A stretch of DNA of 64,000 nt, from positions 248,001 to 312,000 of the forward strand of contig NZ_VIRL01000005.1 of assembly GCF_006874465.1 (NCBI RefSeq). The letters run 5' to 3'. The stretch comes from Microbispora bryophytorum. Its GTDB lineage: Bacteria; Actinomycetota; Actinomycetes; Streptosporangiales; Streptosporangiaceae. The notes beneath the pieces are model-generated. The model was not told the DNA's origin and did not search any database. It saw only the letters and a program-made list of their open reading frames with translations. Every line of letters begins with the position of its first letter. The stretch's first letter is position 1. A program made the position numbers and the translations under genes. Of the stretch, positions 53,839 to 63,986 are shown one piece after another.

Positions 53839-54099
53839 ATGGCGAAGGATAAGACCTCAATCAGCATCGCCCCCTGGATTTTGGAGAAGGCGCGGGCGCA
53901 CGCGGAGGCGAACGGGCTCAGCGTGTCGGCCGTCATCGAACGGGGCATCCTGCGCGAGCTCGCCGCATCCCACGACCAGTCCGCGCGCGCCGCGTATTAC
54001 GGCTCCCCCGCGATCGCCGCCCAGGAGGCCGACGAGGCCGCTCTGCACGACGACATCCGTGCCCATCTGAAGGACAAGCAGGGCGGGGCCGCCGCGTGA
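53839..54099 (+). CDS. antitoxin of a type II toxin-antitoxin pair (RHH-like)
   Basis: An 86-aa protein beginning AKDKTSISIAPWILEKARAHAEANGLSVSAVIERGILREL. This is a beta-strand and helix-helix arrangement of ribbon-helix-helix DNA-binding antitoxins, followed by an acidic/Ala tail that would wrap the toxin. Its stop overlaps the toxin start (GTGA at 54096-54099). It probably autoregulates with the toxin. Confidence 0.8.
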   Translation: MAKDKTSISIAPWILEKARAHAEANGLSVSAVIERGILRELAASHDQSARAAYYGSPAIAAQEADEAALHDDIRAHLKDKQGGAAA

Positions 54100-54407
54100 G
54101 CCACCGGTTCGGGGAACTCTGGACGGTCCAGCTCGGCGACCGCGAAGAGGTACGTCTCGTCGTATCCGGCGACTTCTACCACACCCTCTACGGCGACAAC
54201 GTGCTCACCGCATACGTCGAAGCCGCCGACATGGCCAGCGCGTTGACGGCGTTCTCCATCGACGTCGGTGGAGGCCGGGCGGCGATGGTCGACCGCATCG
54301 CAACCGTGCACAGCGGCCGGCTGAAGGAGAAAGTGGGCGACCTGCCTGAGGCGCGGCTCGCCGACGTACGAGGCATGCTCGCCGCCATCTTCGGCTTCGC
54401 CAGCTGA
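54096..54407 (+). CDS. MazF/PemK-like toxin
   Basis: A 103-aa protein. RFGELWTVQLGD (~4-15), VRLVVSGDFYHTLYGDNVLTAYV (~18-40) and MVDRIATVHSGRLKEKVGDL (~64-83) match the MazF/CcdB fold: the first strand, the substrate-loop and the C-terminal core. MazF toxins cleave mRNA. GTG start overlaps the antitoxin. Activity is inferred. Confidence 0.75.
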   Translation: MSHRFGELWTVQLGDREEVRLVVSGDFYHTLYGDNVLTAYVEAADMASALTAFSIDVGGGRAAMVDRIATVHSGRLKEKVGDLPEARLADVRGMLAAIFGFAS

Positions 54408-54726
54408 TCCCACGCGTATACCCCCGGCGATTCACCCCCGGGGGCTCCTCATGCATGAGCCCGGTACATGGCGGACGTGACGCAACACGGGAAGGGCCCA
54501 TGCCAACCTCGGCCAGGGTGAGGGCCGGATAGCGTCGGCGCATGTCCTCGACGCACGTCTGGTTCGTGCCGCATCCGAGCTCTGGAACATCAAGCCGTCT
54601 GCTCTGAGTGCCCGCATGACCTTGTGGCCCGGTGGCGTTCGCGATGCCCAACTCTTCGATCGCGGCGACGAGCGATGGGACGCGCTCGCCAGGCTTGACG
54701 CCCCGGACACCCGGGAGCTGCTGCGA
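54408..54726. other. intergenic region between the TA pair and the arsR-like gene
   Basis: About 320 bp. CCCCCGG-CGATTCA-CCCCCGGGGG near 54421-54444 is a possible weak terminator for the TA operon. Open frames on both strands lack domains. No RNA gene is recognised. The next gene ends at 54727 on the opposite strand. Confidence 0.35.
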
Positions 54727-55101
54727 CTACCCGGCAGCGGGCCCGTCGACCGTGGCAAGGCCGGCCGCGCGGTCGGTGTCCTGCCGGTCGATGTGGTCGG
54801 CGTGGTAGATGCCCTGGGTCAGCAGTCGGCGGACGTGCTCGTCGGCCGCGCTGTAGTAAACGAAGGTGCCCTCGCGGCGGCCTTTGACCAGGCCGGCCAG
54901 GCGGAGTTTGGCCAGGTGCTGGCTAACCGCGGTGGGCGCGGCGTCGGCGAGTTCGGCCAGGCAGGCGACGTTGGACTCGCCCTGCAGCAGCGCCCAAAGG
55001 ATCTTAATGCGGGTGGGGTCGGACAGCAGCCGGAACGACTCGGCGGCCAGGTGCACCTGTTCCTCGTTCGGCATGTCGAAGTCCGGCAGCGACGTGTGCA
55101 T
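54727..55101 (-). CDS. ArsR/SmtB-family Ni/Co-type metal sensor (NmtR/KmtR-like)
   Basis: A 124-aa sensor. The wHTH is LSDPTRIKILWALLQGESNVACLAELADAAPTAVSQHLAKLRLAGLVKGRREGTFVYYS. The C-terminal metal motif DEHVRRLLTQGIYHADH repeats the Mycobacterium NmtR alpha-5 ligands (D-x-H ... H-x-x-H), and an N-terminal MHT may add a ligand. Metal binding would release DNA. It is divergent from a P1B-4 ATPase, a classic regulator-exporter pair. TAGGAT on its own strand (plus coordinates 55108-55113) is 6 nt from its ATG, predicting a leaderless mRNA. Confidence 0.9.
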   Translation of the reverse strand: MHTSLPDFDMPNEEQVHLAAESFRLLSDPTRIKILWALLQGESNVACLAELADAAPTAVSQHLAKLRLAGLVKGRREGTFVYYSAADEHVRRLLTQGIYHADHIDRQDTDRAAGLATVDGPAAG

Positions 55102-55107
55102 ACCCCC

Positions 55108-55166
55108 ATCCTACCCACCACCTTCTTACTTGCGTATCTGCGTGAGTGCGCATGTACGATGGCGCG
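55108..55166. promoter_or_regulatory. divergent leaderless promoters of the metal-efflux pair
   Basis: The arsR-side -10 (TAGGAT) and the ATPase-side -10 (TACGAT, 55155-55160, 6 nt before GTG 55167) face opposite directions across a TTGCGTATCTGCGTGAGTG stretch rich in TGCG repeats, likely the sensor's operator. Binding is inferred. Confidence 0.55.
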
Positions 55167-57176
<2,010 letters not shown>

Positions 57177-57184
57177 TCTGCGCC

Positions 57185-57751
57185 ATGACCACAACGCCCG
57201 GCGGCATCACCGTCCCAGCGCACCTCCAGCTCACCGGCTCAGGTCTCATCCTGCGCGAATGGGACGACGGCGACGTGCCCGCCATGACCGAACTGTTCGA
57301 CGACCAGGCCGTCGACCGGTGGACCCCGCTCCGGGCCCCCTTCGACCAGACGGCCGCCCGCGCCTACCTCGATCAGGCCCGCCGGCGGCGCGCGCACGGC
57401 GCCCGGCTCCAGCTCGCCATCACCACCGACGGCCACCAGCCGCTCGGCGAGATCCTGCTGTTCCCCACCGGCGCCGGCCGGGAGGTGGAGCTGGCCTACG
57501 CCGTCGGCGCCGCGCACCGCCGCCGGCACCTGGCCGTCCGAGCCGTCCAGCTGATCACCACCTGGGCCTACGACACCCTGGACGCCACCCGCGTGATCCT
57601 GCGCATCCCGCCGGGCAACAGCGCCAGCGCGGCGGTCGCCCGATCGGCGGGCTTCGAGCTGACCACGGCACCACTGGTCACCCGCGATGGCGCCCGCGAC
57701 CCGCTGCACACCTGGCTGCATCGCCGGGCGGGGCAGCCCGCCACCGGTTAG
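57185..57751 (+). CDS. GNAT-family N-acetyltransferase (RimJ/RimL-like)
   Basis: A 188-aa acetyltransferase. The conserved core is TGSGLILREWDDGDVPAMTELFDD (~18-40), the RRRHLAVRAVQLITTWAY acetyl-CoA loop (R-x-x-G/A variant, ~115) and RVILRIPPGNSASAAVARSAGFE (~137-159). It lies 8 bp after the ATPase gene and is probably cotranscribed, although a metal-related role is not obvious. Target unknown. Confidence 0.85.
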   Translation: MTTTPGGITVPAHLQLTGSGLILREWDDGDVPAMTELFDDQAVDRWTPLRAPFDQTAARAYLDQARRRRAHGARLQLAITTDGHQPLGEILLFPTGAGREVELAYAVGAAHRRRHLAVRAVQLITTWAYDTLDATRVILRIPPGNSASAAVARSAGFELTTAPLVTRDGARDPLHTWLHRRAGQPATG

Positions 57752-58014
57752 CCCCGACCGCCGTTCATGTACGTGGAAACGGCCTCTCATCTGCGGCATC
57801 GGCTGGTGGTGCCTGACAGCCAGACCCCGCCGCGCTCGAAAATGACGATCGACCGTCTGATCGCCACCGTGAGGTCGGCCTGTGCGAGAAGACCTTCTAC
57901 CGGATGCCTCTTTGATCATGTTTCCGGTCATTGCCCGAGACGTGGCGAATTTGGAAACTGGGGATTTTACATGGAAACGGATGTGCAAAAAAGATTGCCG
58001 CATACTTTACTTAA
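57752..58014. other. AT-rich promoter region of the RiPP cluster
   Basis: 263 bp. Its 3' half (57900-58014) is unusually AT-rich and includes TACTTT (58003-58008), 6 nt before ATG 58015. A short ATG frame at 57971 overlaps the biosynthetic gene in another frame but has no support. No gene is called here. Confidence 0.5.
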
Positions 58015-60012
58015 ATGTCATTCGATCTTAATATCGAGCCTATGGGAGCGCTCCCACACGCCGATACGGCGATGCGGCCGCGATTGCGGGACGACGTTCG
58101 GTTCGTCGAATGCCCAGAGGGGGTGTACGTCCACAGCGACTACGGATCGTGCACGCTGCGGGGCCGCCAGGCGTACGCCTGGCTCAGCAGGCTGGCTCCG
58201 GTGCTCACCGGGCGGCACAGCTTGGCGGAGCTGACCGCGCAGTTGCCGGACGACAAGCGCGACATGGTCGAGGGCCTGGTGCGCCGGCTGGCGGAGCAGC
58301 GGTTCGTCGTCGATGCGCGGCAGGCGCGGCCCCACGGCCTGACCGAGGCCGAGCGGCGCACGTACGCGGAGGAGATCGCCTTCATCGGCTACGTACTCGA
58401 CTCCCCCGAGTGGCGGTTCGAGCGGCTCCGCCGCTCCCGGCTGGTCCTCGCGGGCGACGGTCCACTGCTGGTGGCGCTCCTGGAGGCGTGCGCCGGGGCG
58501 GGCTGGCAACGGATCACCGTGATATGCCCCGACACGGAGGCGGTCGCCCAGGCCGCGGACCGCGCCCGCCGCGATCCGGGGCAGGAGATACACGCCGTTT
58601 CCGCCGAGGACCACCCCCGCGCCCTCACCCGGGACGCGGACGTCGTCCTCCAGGTCGGCACCGACATCGACACCCTCGTGACGAGCGCCCGCGCCTGCGA
58701 GGCGGCCGAAGTCGTCCTGGGGCAGGCCCTCGTCCGCCCCGCGGAGGTGTGGCTCGGCCAGGTCGGCAGGCCCTCGATGACGGCTGCCGAGTCGGGCTGG
58801 TACCGGCTGGCCGCCATGCCCGCCGTGACCCCGCCCCACTCAGGCGAGGACTGGCTGGTGGGCCCGGTGCCCGCGGTGGTGGCCTCCATGCTGGCCCTGG
58901 CCTGTTTCTCCCATCTGACCGGCCTCGACGCCGTCGGCACGAGCCAGAAGCTCCAGCTCACCCGAGTCGATCTGCGCAACCTCGACACCGTCCCGCACCG
59001 GTTCGTCCCCCATCCCCGCGCGGGCGCCCGTGCGGCCGCCCCGCGCGCCGATGCGGTGCGGGACGCGGTGCGGGACGCGGTGCGGGACGCGGTGCGGTCG
59101 CCGGCGTCGGGCGCCTCGGTCGACGCGGGGGAACTGCTCGACCGGGCGGCGGAAGCGGTCGACTCCCGGCTGGGCCTCCTCGGCATGCTGGACGAGCGGG
59201 GACTGGCGCAGGCCCCGGTGTCTGTCTGCCTGGCGACCGTCTCCGACCCGTTCGGGGCGCTGCCGCGCTGGACACCGCCTCCTCGGGTCGTCGGGTGGGG
59301 CGAGGACCGGCGGACGGCGCGGCTACGCTGCCTGCTCGCCGCGCTCACCACCTACGGCGTCCTCGCCGCCGGGCCGGCCGCTCGCGCCGGTGGGGAGGAC
59401 GTCCTATGGGGCGTCGAGCTGCCGGGCGGCCGGCCGCGCTCTGTGCCTGTGGCCGCCCTACACCTCGCCGGGGCCGGGGCGCTCCAGGTCTCCGACGGCG
59501 CGGGGGCAGGACTGAGCTGGGCCGAGGCGGTCGCCGCCGGGCTGCGGACCCACTGCGAAACCCTGCTGGCCGCGCGCCTGCGGCAGGACCCTACGGCGGA
59601 AGCGGGCCTACCGGTGGATCTCACTGCCGATGGGCCGGCGCGGCAGCTCGCGCTGGCCGGCGAGCGACCGGATGTGCGCGACCACACGTCCGTCCTCGGC
59701 GTACCCGCTCTGTCTTTCACCGTTCCCGGCGGGCCGGTCCTGGTGTCGGCCGCGGCCACTGCACCGGCCGCGCTGCGGGACGGCCTCGAACGGCTGCTGC
59801 TGCGCTGGCAGTCCCGGGCCGAAGGGCAGAGCGCCTACGCCGGGGCCCGTCCCCTCTGGGCGCCCGCAGGGGACCCCGCGGAGGCCGTGCGGTTGATGGC
59901 GGGCGCGTTGCGCGCGACCGGCAGGGTGCCGGTCGCGGTGCCGCTCGGCGGCGATCCCGAGGCTTCGCGGCTGCTCCCCTACGTCACACAGGTCGTGCTC
60001 CTTGAGGGCTGA
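58015..60012 (+). CDS. TOMM ocin-ThiF-like leader-binding protein
   Basis: A 665-aa protein of the ocin-ThiF-like TOMM/thiopeptide family (the TbtF/LazD role). The N-terminal winged-helix RRE region has VRFVECPEGVYVHSDYGSCTLRGRQAYAWLSRLAP (~26-62), which binds the precursor leader. An E1/ThiF-like Rossmann segment follows at ~145-230 (RLVLAGDGPLLVALLEA), and a C-terminal domain needed for YcaO activation. Four DAVR tetrapeptides sit at ~346-361. The start is uncertain: ATG 58015 has a leaderless TACTTT, while ATG 58042 and 58072 are alternatives. A perfect CebR-type box lies at 58043. Confidence 0.85.
   Translation: MSFDLNIEPMGALPHADTAMRPRLRDDVRFVECPEGVYVHSDYGSCTLRGRQAYAWLSRLAPVLTGRHSLAELTAQLPDDKRDMVEGLVRRLAEQRFVVDARQARPHGLTEAERRTYAEEIAFIGYVLDSPEWRFERLRRSRLVLAGDGPLLVALLEACAGAGWQRITVICPDTEAVAQAADRARRDPGQEIHAVSAEDHPRALTRDADVVLQVGTDIDTLVTSARACEAAEVVLGQALVRPAEVWLGQVGRPSMTAAESGWYRLAAMPAVTPPHSGEDWLVGPVPAVVASMLALACFSHLTGLDAVGTSQKLQLTRVDLRNLDTVPHRFVPHPRAGARAAAPRADAVRDAVRDAVRDAVRSPASGASVDAGELLDRAAEAVDSRLGLLGMLDERGLAQAPVSVCLATVSDPFGALPRWTPPPRVVGWGEDRRTARLRCLLAALTTYGVLAAGPAARAGGEDVLWGVELPGGRPRSVPVAALHLAGAGALQVSDGAGAGLSWAEAVAAGLRTHCETLLAARLRQDPTAEAGLPVDLTADGPARQLALAGERPDVRDHTSVLGVPALSFTVPGGPVLVSAAATAPAALRDGLERLLLRWQSRAEGQSAYAGARPLWAPAGDPAEAVRLMAGALRATGRVPVAVPLGGDPEASRLLPYVTQVVLLEG
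58043..58056. promoter_or_regulatory. perfect CebR/CelR-type operator inside the first RiPP gene
   Basis: TGGGAGCGCTCCCA is a perfect 14-bp palindrome identical to the published Streptomyces CebR and Thermobifida CelR box, the LacI-type repressors of cellulose/cellobiose use. It lies 28 nt downstream of the predicted leaderless start, where a bound repressor could block the RNA polymerase. Confidence 0.7.
59050..59097 (+). repeat. 12-nt tandem repeat (4 units) in the ocin-ThiF-like gene
   Basis: Four 12-nt units (gacgcggtgcgg; the first differs at one base) encode DAVR four times without a frameshift. It lies in a surface-like linker between domains. Confidence 0.95.
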
Positions 60013-61975
60013 GAGCGCGCCGGCGAGCGCGCTCGCCGAGTCACCGGCCCTCGTGACCGTGCTGGGGACCGGCAGGCTGCGCGCCGCGATCCGCGCGGCC
60101 GTCACGGCTCCGGGACCCGCCGGTCCGGGCGGCGGGACGATCGTCGTCGCGAGCGACGCCGACGACGTCCGGCCCTATCCCTCTGTGGCGCGCCGCGCGG
60201 CCGAGCAGGGTGTGCCGTGGCTGCCGGTCCGGGTCGACGCCGGCTGGGTGCTGGTCGGCCCGGCGGCGCGCCCGCCGCTGCCGGGCTGCCCGAGCTGCGT
60301 CGAGCGGCGGCGCAGGGGCAACCGGCCCGACGCGCTGGGGCGTGACGCGCTGCGTGAGCGGTACGGTGCGGAGCTGGACACCCGGCCCTGCGCCCTCCTC
60401 ACACCGATCGTCGCGAAAGCGGTCGCGGCGCTGGTGGCCGACGAGGTGGACCGGCTGTGGCGCGACCCCATGTCCGCGCGGACCACGGGCGCGCTGCTCA
60501 GGGTCCACGTGCCGACCGGCACGGTGCGCCGTCATCTGTTCCTGCCCGACCCGCTCTGCCCGGACTGCGGCGCCCGACCCGACGACGGGCCCGACGCCGG
60601 CCGCTACGTCCCCGCGCCGGCGCCCAAACCGCATCCGGGGGCGTTCAGGGTCGGCGCCATCAGCGGCAGGGCCGGGGAGCTGGAACGGCGGTTCGTCGAC
60701 GCCGAGACCGGAATCGTGCAGGCCTTGGTCGCGGAGGAGCGCGGCGGCAGCGCCATGGCGGTCGCCCGGCTCAGCCCGGCGCGGACCGCGCACGAAAGCC
60801 ACCACGGGTACGGGCGCAGCGACGACTTCGCCTCGGCGCGGGCGACCGCGGTCGCCGAGGCACTGGAGCGGATCGCCGGCATCCATCCGCGCGGGCGGCG
60901 GACCGTCGTGCGCGCCGCGTACGCCGACGTCGCCGACCGTGCCCTCGACCCGAAGACACTTGGCCTCTACCCCGACGACTGGTACGACCAGCCCGACTTC
61001 TGGTTCACCCGCTTCCGGCCGGAGCTGCCCACGTCGTGGGTGTGGGCGTACTCGTTCCAGCGGGACGAGCCGGTTCTGGTGCCGGAGAGCTACGCGTACT
61101 TCGGCCCTCGGCCGGCGGGGGACCTCGGGTTCGCCTACGAGTGCTCCAACGGGTGCGCCCTCGGCGGGCACCCCGCCGAGGCGATCCTTCACGGCCTGCT
61201 CGAGGTGGCCGAGCGGGACGCGTTCCTCACCACGTGGTACGCCCGGATGCCCATCCCCCGCGTCGACCTGGCGTCGGCGCACGACCGGCGCATCCCCATG
61301 ATCGCCCAGCGCGTACGGGATCGGCTGGGCTACGACGTGTACGCGTTCGCCGCCATGCTGGAGCAGCGAGTGCCGGTGTTCTGGGTGATGGCCGTCGAGG
61401 CGACGGGGCGACCGGATCGGCCGCGGGCGCTGTGCGGAACCGCCGCCGATTTGATGCCCGAGCGTGCGCTGCGCCGGGCGCTCGACGACCTCGGCCCGAT
61501 GCTGGTGGGGCACATCGAGCGCTACGACCCGGCGGAGGCGGCCAGGCTGGCGGCCGACCCCGGCGAGGTGCGGCTCCTGGAGCACCATCCTCTGCTCTAC
61601 GGTCACCCGGAGGCGTTCGGGCGGCTGGGCTTCCTGCCGGTCGACGGGCCCGCCCTGACGGTGGCGGAGGTCACGGCCCGGCTCGGCTGGCCGGAGCACG
61701 ACGACCTCACCGCGGACCTCGCCGAGCTGGCCGGGCGCTACCTGGCGAGCGGCCTCGACGTGATCGCCGTCGACATCACCTCTCCCGAGGCCCGGGCGGG
61801 CGGCTTCGCCGGTGCGAAGGTCATCGTGCCGGGGGCGATGCCGATGACGTTCGGGCACCGGTACCGGCGTGTCCACGGCCTGCCGCGACTGCTGTCCCTG
61901 CCCCGACTGCTCGGCTACCGGGACGACGACCTGCGGCCCGAGGACCTCAACCCGCACCCCCATCCCTTCCCATGA
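60002..61975 (+). CDS. YcaO cyclodehydratase of the TOMM cluster
   Basis: A 657-aa protein. An N-terminal region has CPSC and CPDC (~100 and ~183), probably one zinc, as in TOMM partner-type domains. The C-terminal YcaO has ATP-binding residues in ATAVAEALERIAGIH (~278) and CSNGCALGGHPAEAILHGLLEVAERDAF (~378-405), and ends NPHPHPFP, a C-terminal proline-rich motif (PxPxP-like) of azoline-forming YcaOs. It converts Cys/Ser/Thr to azolines using ATP. TTG start at 60002 overlaps the previous gene by 11 bp; a later start is possible. ATGA overlap with the dehydrogenase follows. Confidence 0.9.
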   Translation: MRAESAPASALAESPALVTVLGTGRLRAAIRAAVTAPGPAGPGGGTIVVASDADDVRPYPSVARRAAEQGVPWLPVRVDAGWVLVGPAARPPLPGCPSCVERRRRGNRPDALGRDALRERYGAELDTRPCALLTPIVAKAVAALVADEVDRLWRDPMSARTTGALLRVHVPTGTVRRHLFLPDPLCPDCGARPDDGPDAGRYVPAPAPKPHPGAFRVGAISGRAGELERRFVDAETGIVQALVAEERGGSAMAVARLSPARTAHESHHGYGRSDDFASARATAVAEALERIAGIHPRGRRTVVRAAYADVADRALDPKTLGLYPDDWYDQPDFWFTRFRPELPTSWVWAYSFQRDEPVLVPESYAYFGPRPAGDLGFAYECSNGCALGGHPAEAILHGLLEVAERDAFLTTWYARMPIPRVDLASAHDRRIPMIAQRVRDRLGYDVYAFAAMLEQRVPVFWVMAVEATGRPDRPRALCGTAADLMPERALRRALDDLGPMLVGHIERYDPAEAARLAADPGEVRLLEHHPLLYGHPEAFGRLGFLPVDGPALTVAEVTARLGWPEHDDLTADLAELAGRYLASGLDVIAVDITSPEARAGGFAGAKVIVPGAMPMTFGHRYRRVHGLPRLLSLPRLLGYRDDDLRPEDLNPHPHPFP

Positions 61976-63609
61976 CGCGCCCCATCGGCACCGACGAAGG
62001 AAGCGAGGCAGACCGGATGCACGGCATCACGGCGACGAGCGCGTCCGGTGACGCCACGCGCCGCTACCTGGCCGCGATGCGTGACCGGGGCCCGCTGTCC
62101 ATCGACTGGGCCAACGCACCGACCCGGCACAAGCGCTACCCGGGGGCCGAGCGCGTCGTCCTGCCCTGGGCCACCCGGGACGGCACCGCCCTCGGCCTGG
62201 TCGGCGAGCTGCTGCGGGAGCTGCTCGGCCTGGCCAGGGTGGTCTGGTATCACCCGATGGACGACCTCGGCGACCCCCTGGGGGAGCCGCCCGTGTTCCT
62301 CCTCGGCCGCCCGGCGCCGTCGGGGGGCGGGCTCTACCCGATCGAGGCGTACGTCGCGGCCGGGGAGCGCCGCGTTCCCGGCCTGCCCGCCGCCTTGTAC
62401 CACTACGACTCGGTCCACCACGCGCTGGAACGCGTGCGGGAGGGCGACCACACCCCGGCTCTCACCGGCCTGGTCGCGGACGCGCCGGACCCGGACGTCA
62501 CGCTCGTGCTGTCGGCGGTGTTCTGGCGGTCGATGTTCAAGTACGGCGACTTCGGCTACCGCCTGATCTGCCAGGAGACCGGTGTGCTCATCGCCCAAGC
62601 GCTCGCCGTCGCCGGACGGCTGCGCGTGGCCGGCCGGGCGCACCTGCGATTCTCGGACGAGGAGGTCGACCGCCTAGTGGGGCTTGACGGCGCGCGGGAG
62701 GCCGCGATGGCCGTGCTCACGTTCACGCTGCCCCGAGCACACGGCTCTCTCGTCAACCGGGAAGTCCCGCGGACCCCCCGCGGCGGGAGCACACGGCGAC
62801 CGGCGGCCGGGGAGAGCATGCCGCTCCCCCTGCCGATGCCCGACGGCCCCGCCGCCACTCTGCACCGGGCAAGCACGGCCGGCGGCGGCGCGTCCTCGTC
62901 TTCCTCCACCCGGCTGCGGCCCGCCCCTCCCCCGGGGGTCGGCCCGGCCATCCCCGTCCCGGAGCCGGCGCCTGGGGTGTGCCTGGCGGCGGGGGTGCCG
63001 CGCCGCGCGTCCCCGCCGGCCGGTTACCGCCCGGTCCCCCTTCGGGCGGGCGAGCTCGGCGCCATCCTGGCGGCCGCGGGCGGTGGTTACCCCGCCGACC
63101 TACCCGCGGCCGGGACGGGACTCGCGGCGACCGTCCTGTGCCTGCTGGCCCTTCGTGTGCACGGGCTACCCCGCGGCGCGTACTGGTATGACCACGACCG
63201 GCGGATGCTGCACGAGGCCGCCGGCCAGGACCCGATGCCCGCGGTGGTGGCCGGACGCCTGCTGGGCAACACCCGGGCCGCCCTGCGGGGAGCGGCCGCC
63301 GTGCTCGTCCCGGTAGGCGATCCCCTGGCGGGCGCCGGCCTTTTCGGTGACCGCTGGTACCGCCTTCAGCAGGCCGAGGCGGGCCTGGCCGCCCAGCGGG
63401 CGGCGCTGACCGCCGCTGCCCTCGGCCTGGCCGCGCGCATCCACTCCGACGGCGCGAACGACACGACCGACGAGGTGCTCGGGATCGCCGGAACTCCGCT
63501 GCGGAGCCTGTCCTTCCTGGCGATGGGCACGCCCCTGACCAGCGGGCCCCTCGTGGCCCGCGGGATCCCGGCCGACTCACACGAGGAGGTGAGGCCCACC
63601 ACAGGATGA
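61972..63609 (+). CDS. SagB-type azoline dehydrogenase
   Basis: A 545-aa FMN-dependent oxidase with two nitroreductase-like halves. The first (~40-290) carries FLLGRPAPSGGGLYPIEAYVAAG (SagB-type R..PSGG..YP) and VFWRSMFKYGDFGYRLICQETG. The second (~350-530) is more divergent (YWYDHDRRMLHEAAG). A Pro/Ser-rich linker (~275-345) joins them. It would oxidise thiazolines and oxazolines to aromatic azoles. Its ATG overlaps the ycaO stop by 4 bp; ATG 62017 is an alternative. Confidence 0.9.
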   Translation: MTRPIGTDEGSEADRMHGITATSASGDATRRYLAAMRDRGPLSIDWANAPTRHKRYPGAERVVLPWATRDGTALGLVGELLRELLGLARVVWYHPMDDLGDPLGEPPVFLLGRPAPSGGGLYPIEAYVAAGERRVPGLPAALYHYDSVHHALERVREGDHTPALTGLVADAPDPDVTLVLSAVFWRSMFKYGDFGYRLICQETGVLIAQALAVAGRLRVAGRAHLRFSDEEVDRLVGLDGAREAAMAVLTFTLPRAHGSLVNREVPRTPRGGSTRRPAAGESMPLPLPMPDGPAATLHRASTAGGGASSSSSTRLRPAPPPGVGPAIPVPEPAPGVCLAAGVPRRASPPAGYRPVPLRAGELGAILAAAGGGYPADLPAAGTGLAATVLCLLALRVHGLPRGAYWYDHDRRMLHEAAGQDPMPAVVAGRLLGNTRAALRGAAAVLVPVGDPLAGAGLFGDRWYRLQQAEAGLAAQRAALTAAALGLAARIHSDGANDTTDEVLGIAGTPLRSLSFLAMGTPLTSGPLVARGIPADSHEEVRPTTG

Positions 63610-63688
63610 CGCCGTGCCCTCCGGCGCACGGCCTCGTACGGCAAGCGGAAAACAGTACGGCAAGCAGTGACCTAAAAAGGAGACGCAC

Positions 63689-63868
63689 ATGTCCAACGAG
63701 AGCCTGAAGCTCGACCTGCGCGGCCTCGACGTCGATTCCATCGACGTGCTGTCCGCCGACTCCATCGTGGCGGAGGGCCACGGCGCGGTCGAGACAGGCG
63801 CCTCCTCCGCCGCCGGCTACTGCTCCTCCTACCTGTCGGCCACCAGCTGCTGGGCTCCCGAGGCGTAA
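63689..63868 (+). CDS. thiopeptide-like TOMM precursor peptide
   Basis: A 59-aa precursor with a strong AAAGGAG 6 nt upstream. The acidic leader (LKLDLRGLDVDSIDVLS..., ~6-38) resembles thiopeptide leaders and ends VETGA. The predicted cut before Ser39 leaves a 21-residue core with Ser39, Ser40, Tyr44, Cys45, Ser46, Ser47, Tyr48, Leu49, Ser50, Thr52, Ser53, Cys54, Trp55 and an Ala-Pro-Glu-Ala tail. Thr52-Ser53-Cys54 matches the lactazole-type MeOxz/pyridine/thiazole layout. Cys45 and Cys54 are the likely thiazoles. Maturation by the three upstream enzymes is expected; the dehydratase is outside the window. Confidence 0.85.
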   Translation: MSNESLKLDLRGLDVDSIDVLSADSIVAEGHGAVETGASSAAGYCSSYLSATSCWAPEA

Positions 63869-63949
63869 GCCCCGCGGCGTCCGGGCCGCGAGCCCCGGGC
63901 AGCGATCAGGACCGGTGACCCCGCGGGGCCGCCGGTGAGACGAGCAGCA

Positions 63950-63986
63950 GGGCCGAGGGCGCCCACGGCACGGGCGCCCTCGGCCC
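63950..63986 (+). terminator. 15-bp hairpin downstream of the precursor gene
   Basis: GGGCCGAGGGCGCCC (63950-63964) pairs perfectly with GGGCGCCCTCGGCCC (63972-63986) around a 7-nt loop. It is a likely terminator or attenuator that would separate precursor from downstream expression in RiPP clusters. No T-tract is seen before the window ends. Confidence 0.8.

Noticed and set aside
54421..54444. CCCCCGG/CCGGGG hairpin as a terminator for the toxin gene
   Set aside because: The stem is short and imperfect, so it is only mentioned in the intergenic entry and not called as a separate terminator.
57971..58234. ATG frame overlapping the RiPP gene start in another frame
   Set aside because: It has no ribosome-binding site and loses similarity to anything after a few residues. 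The ocin-ThiF frame has clear family conservation.
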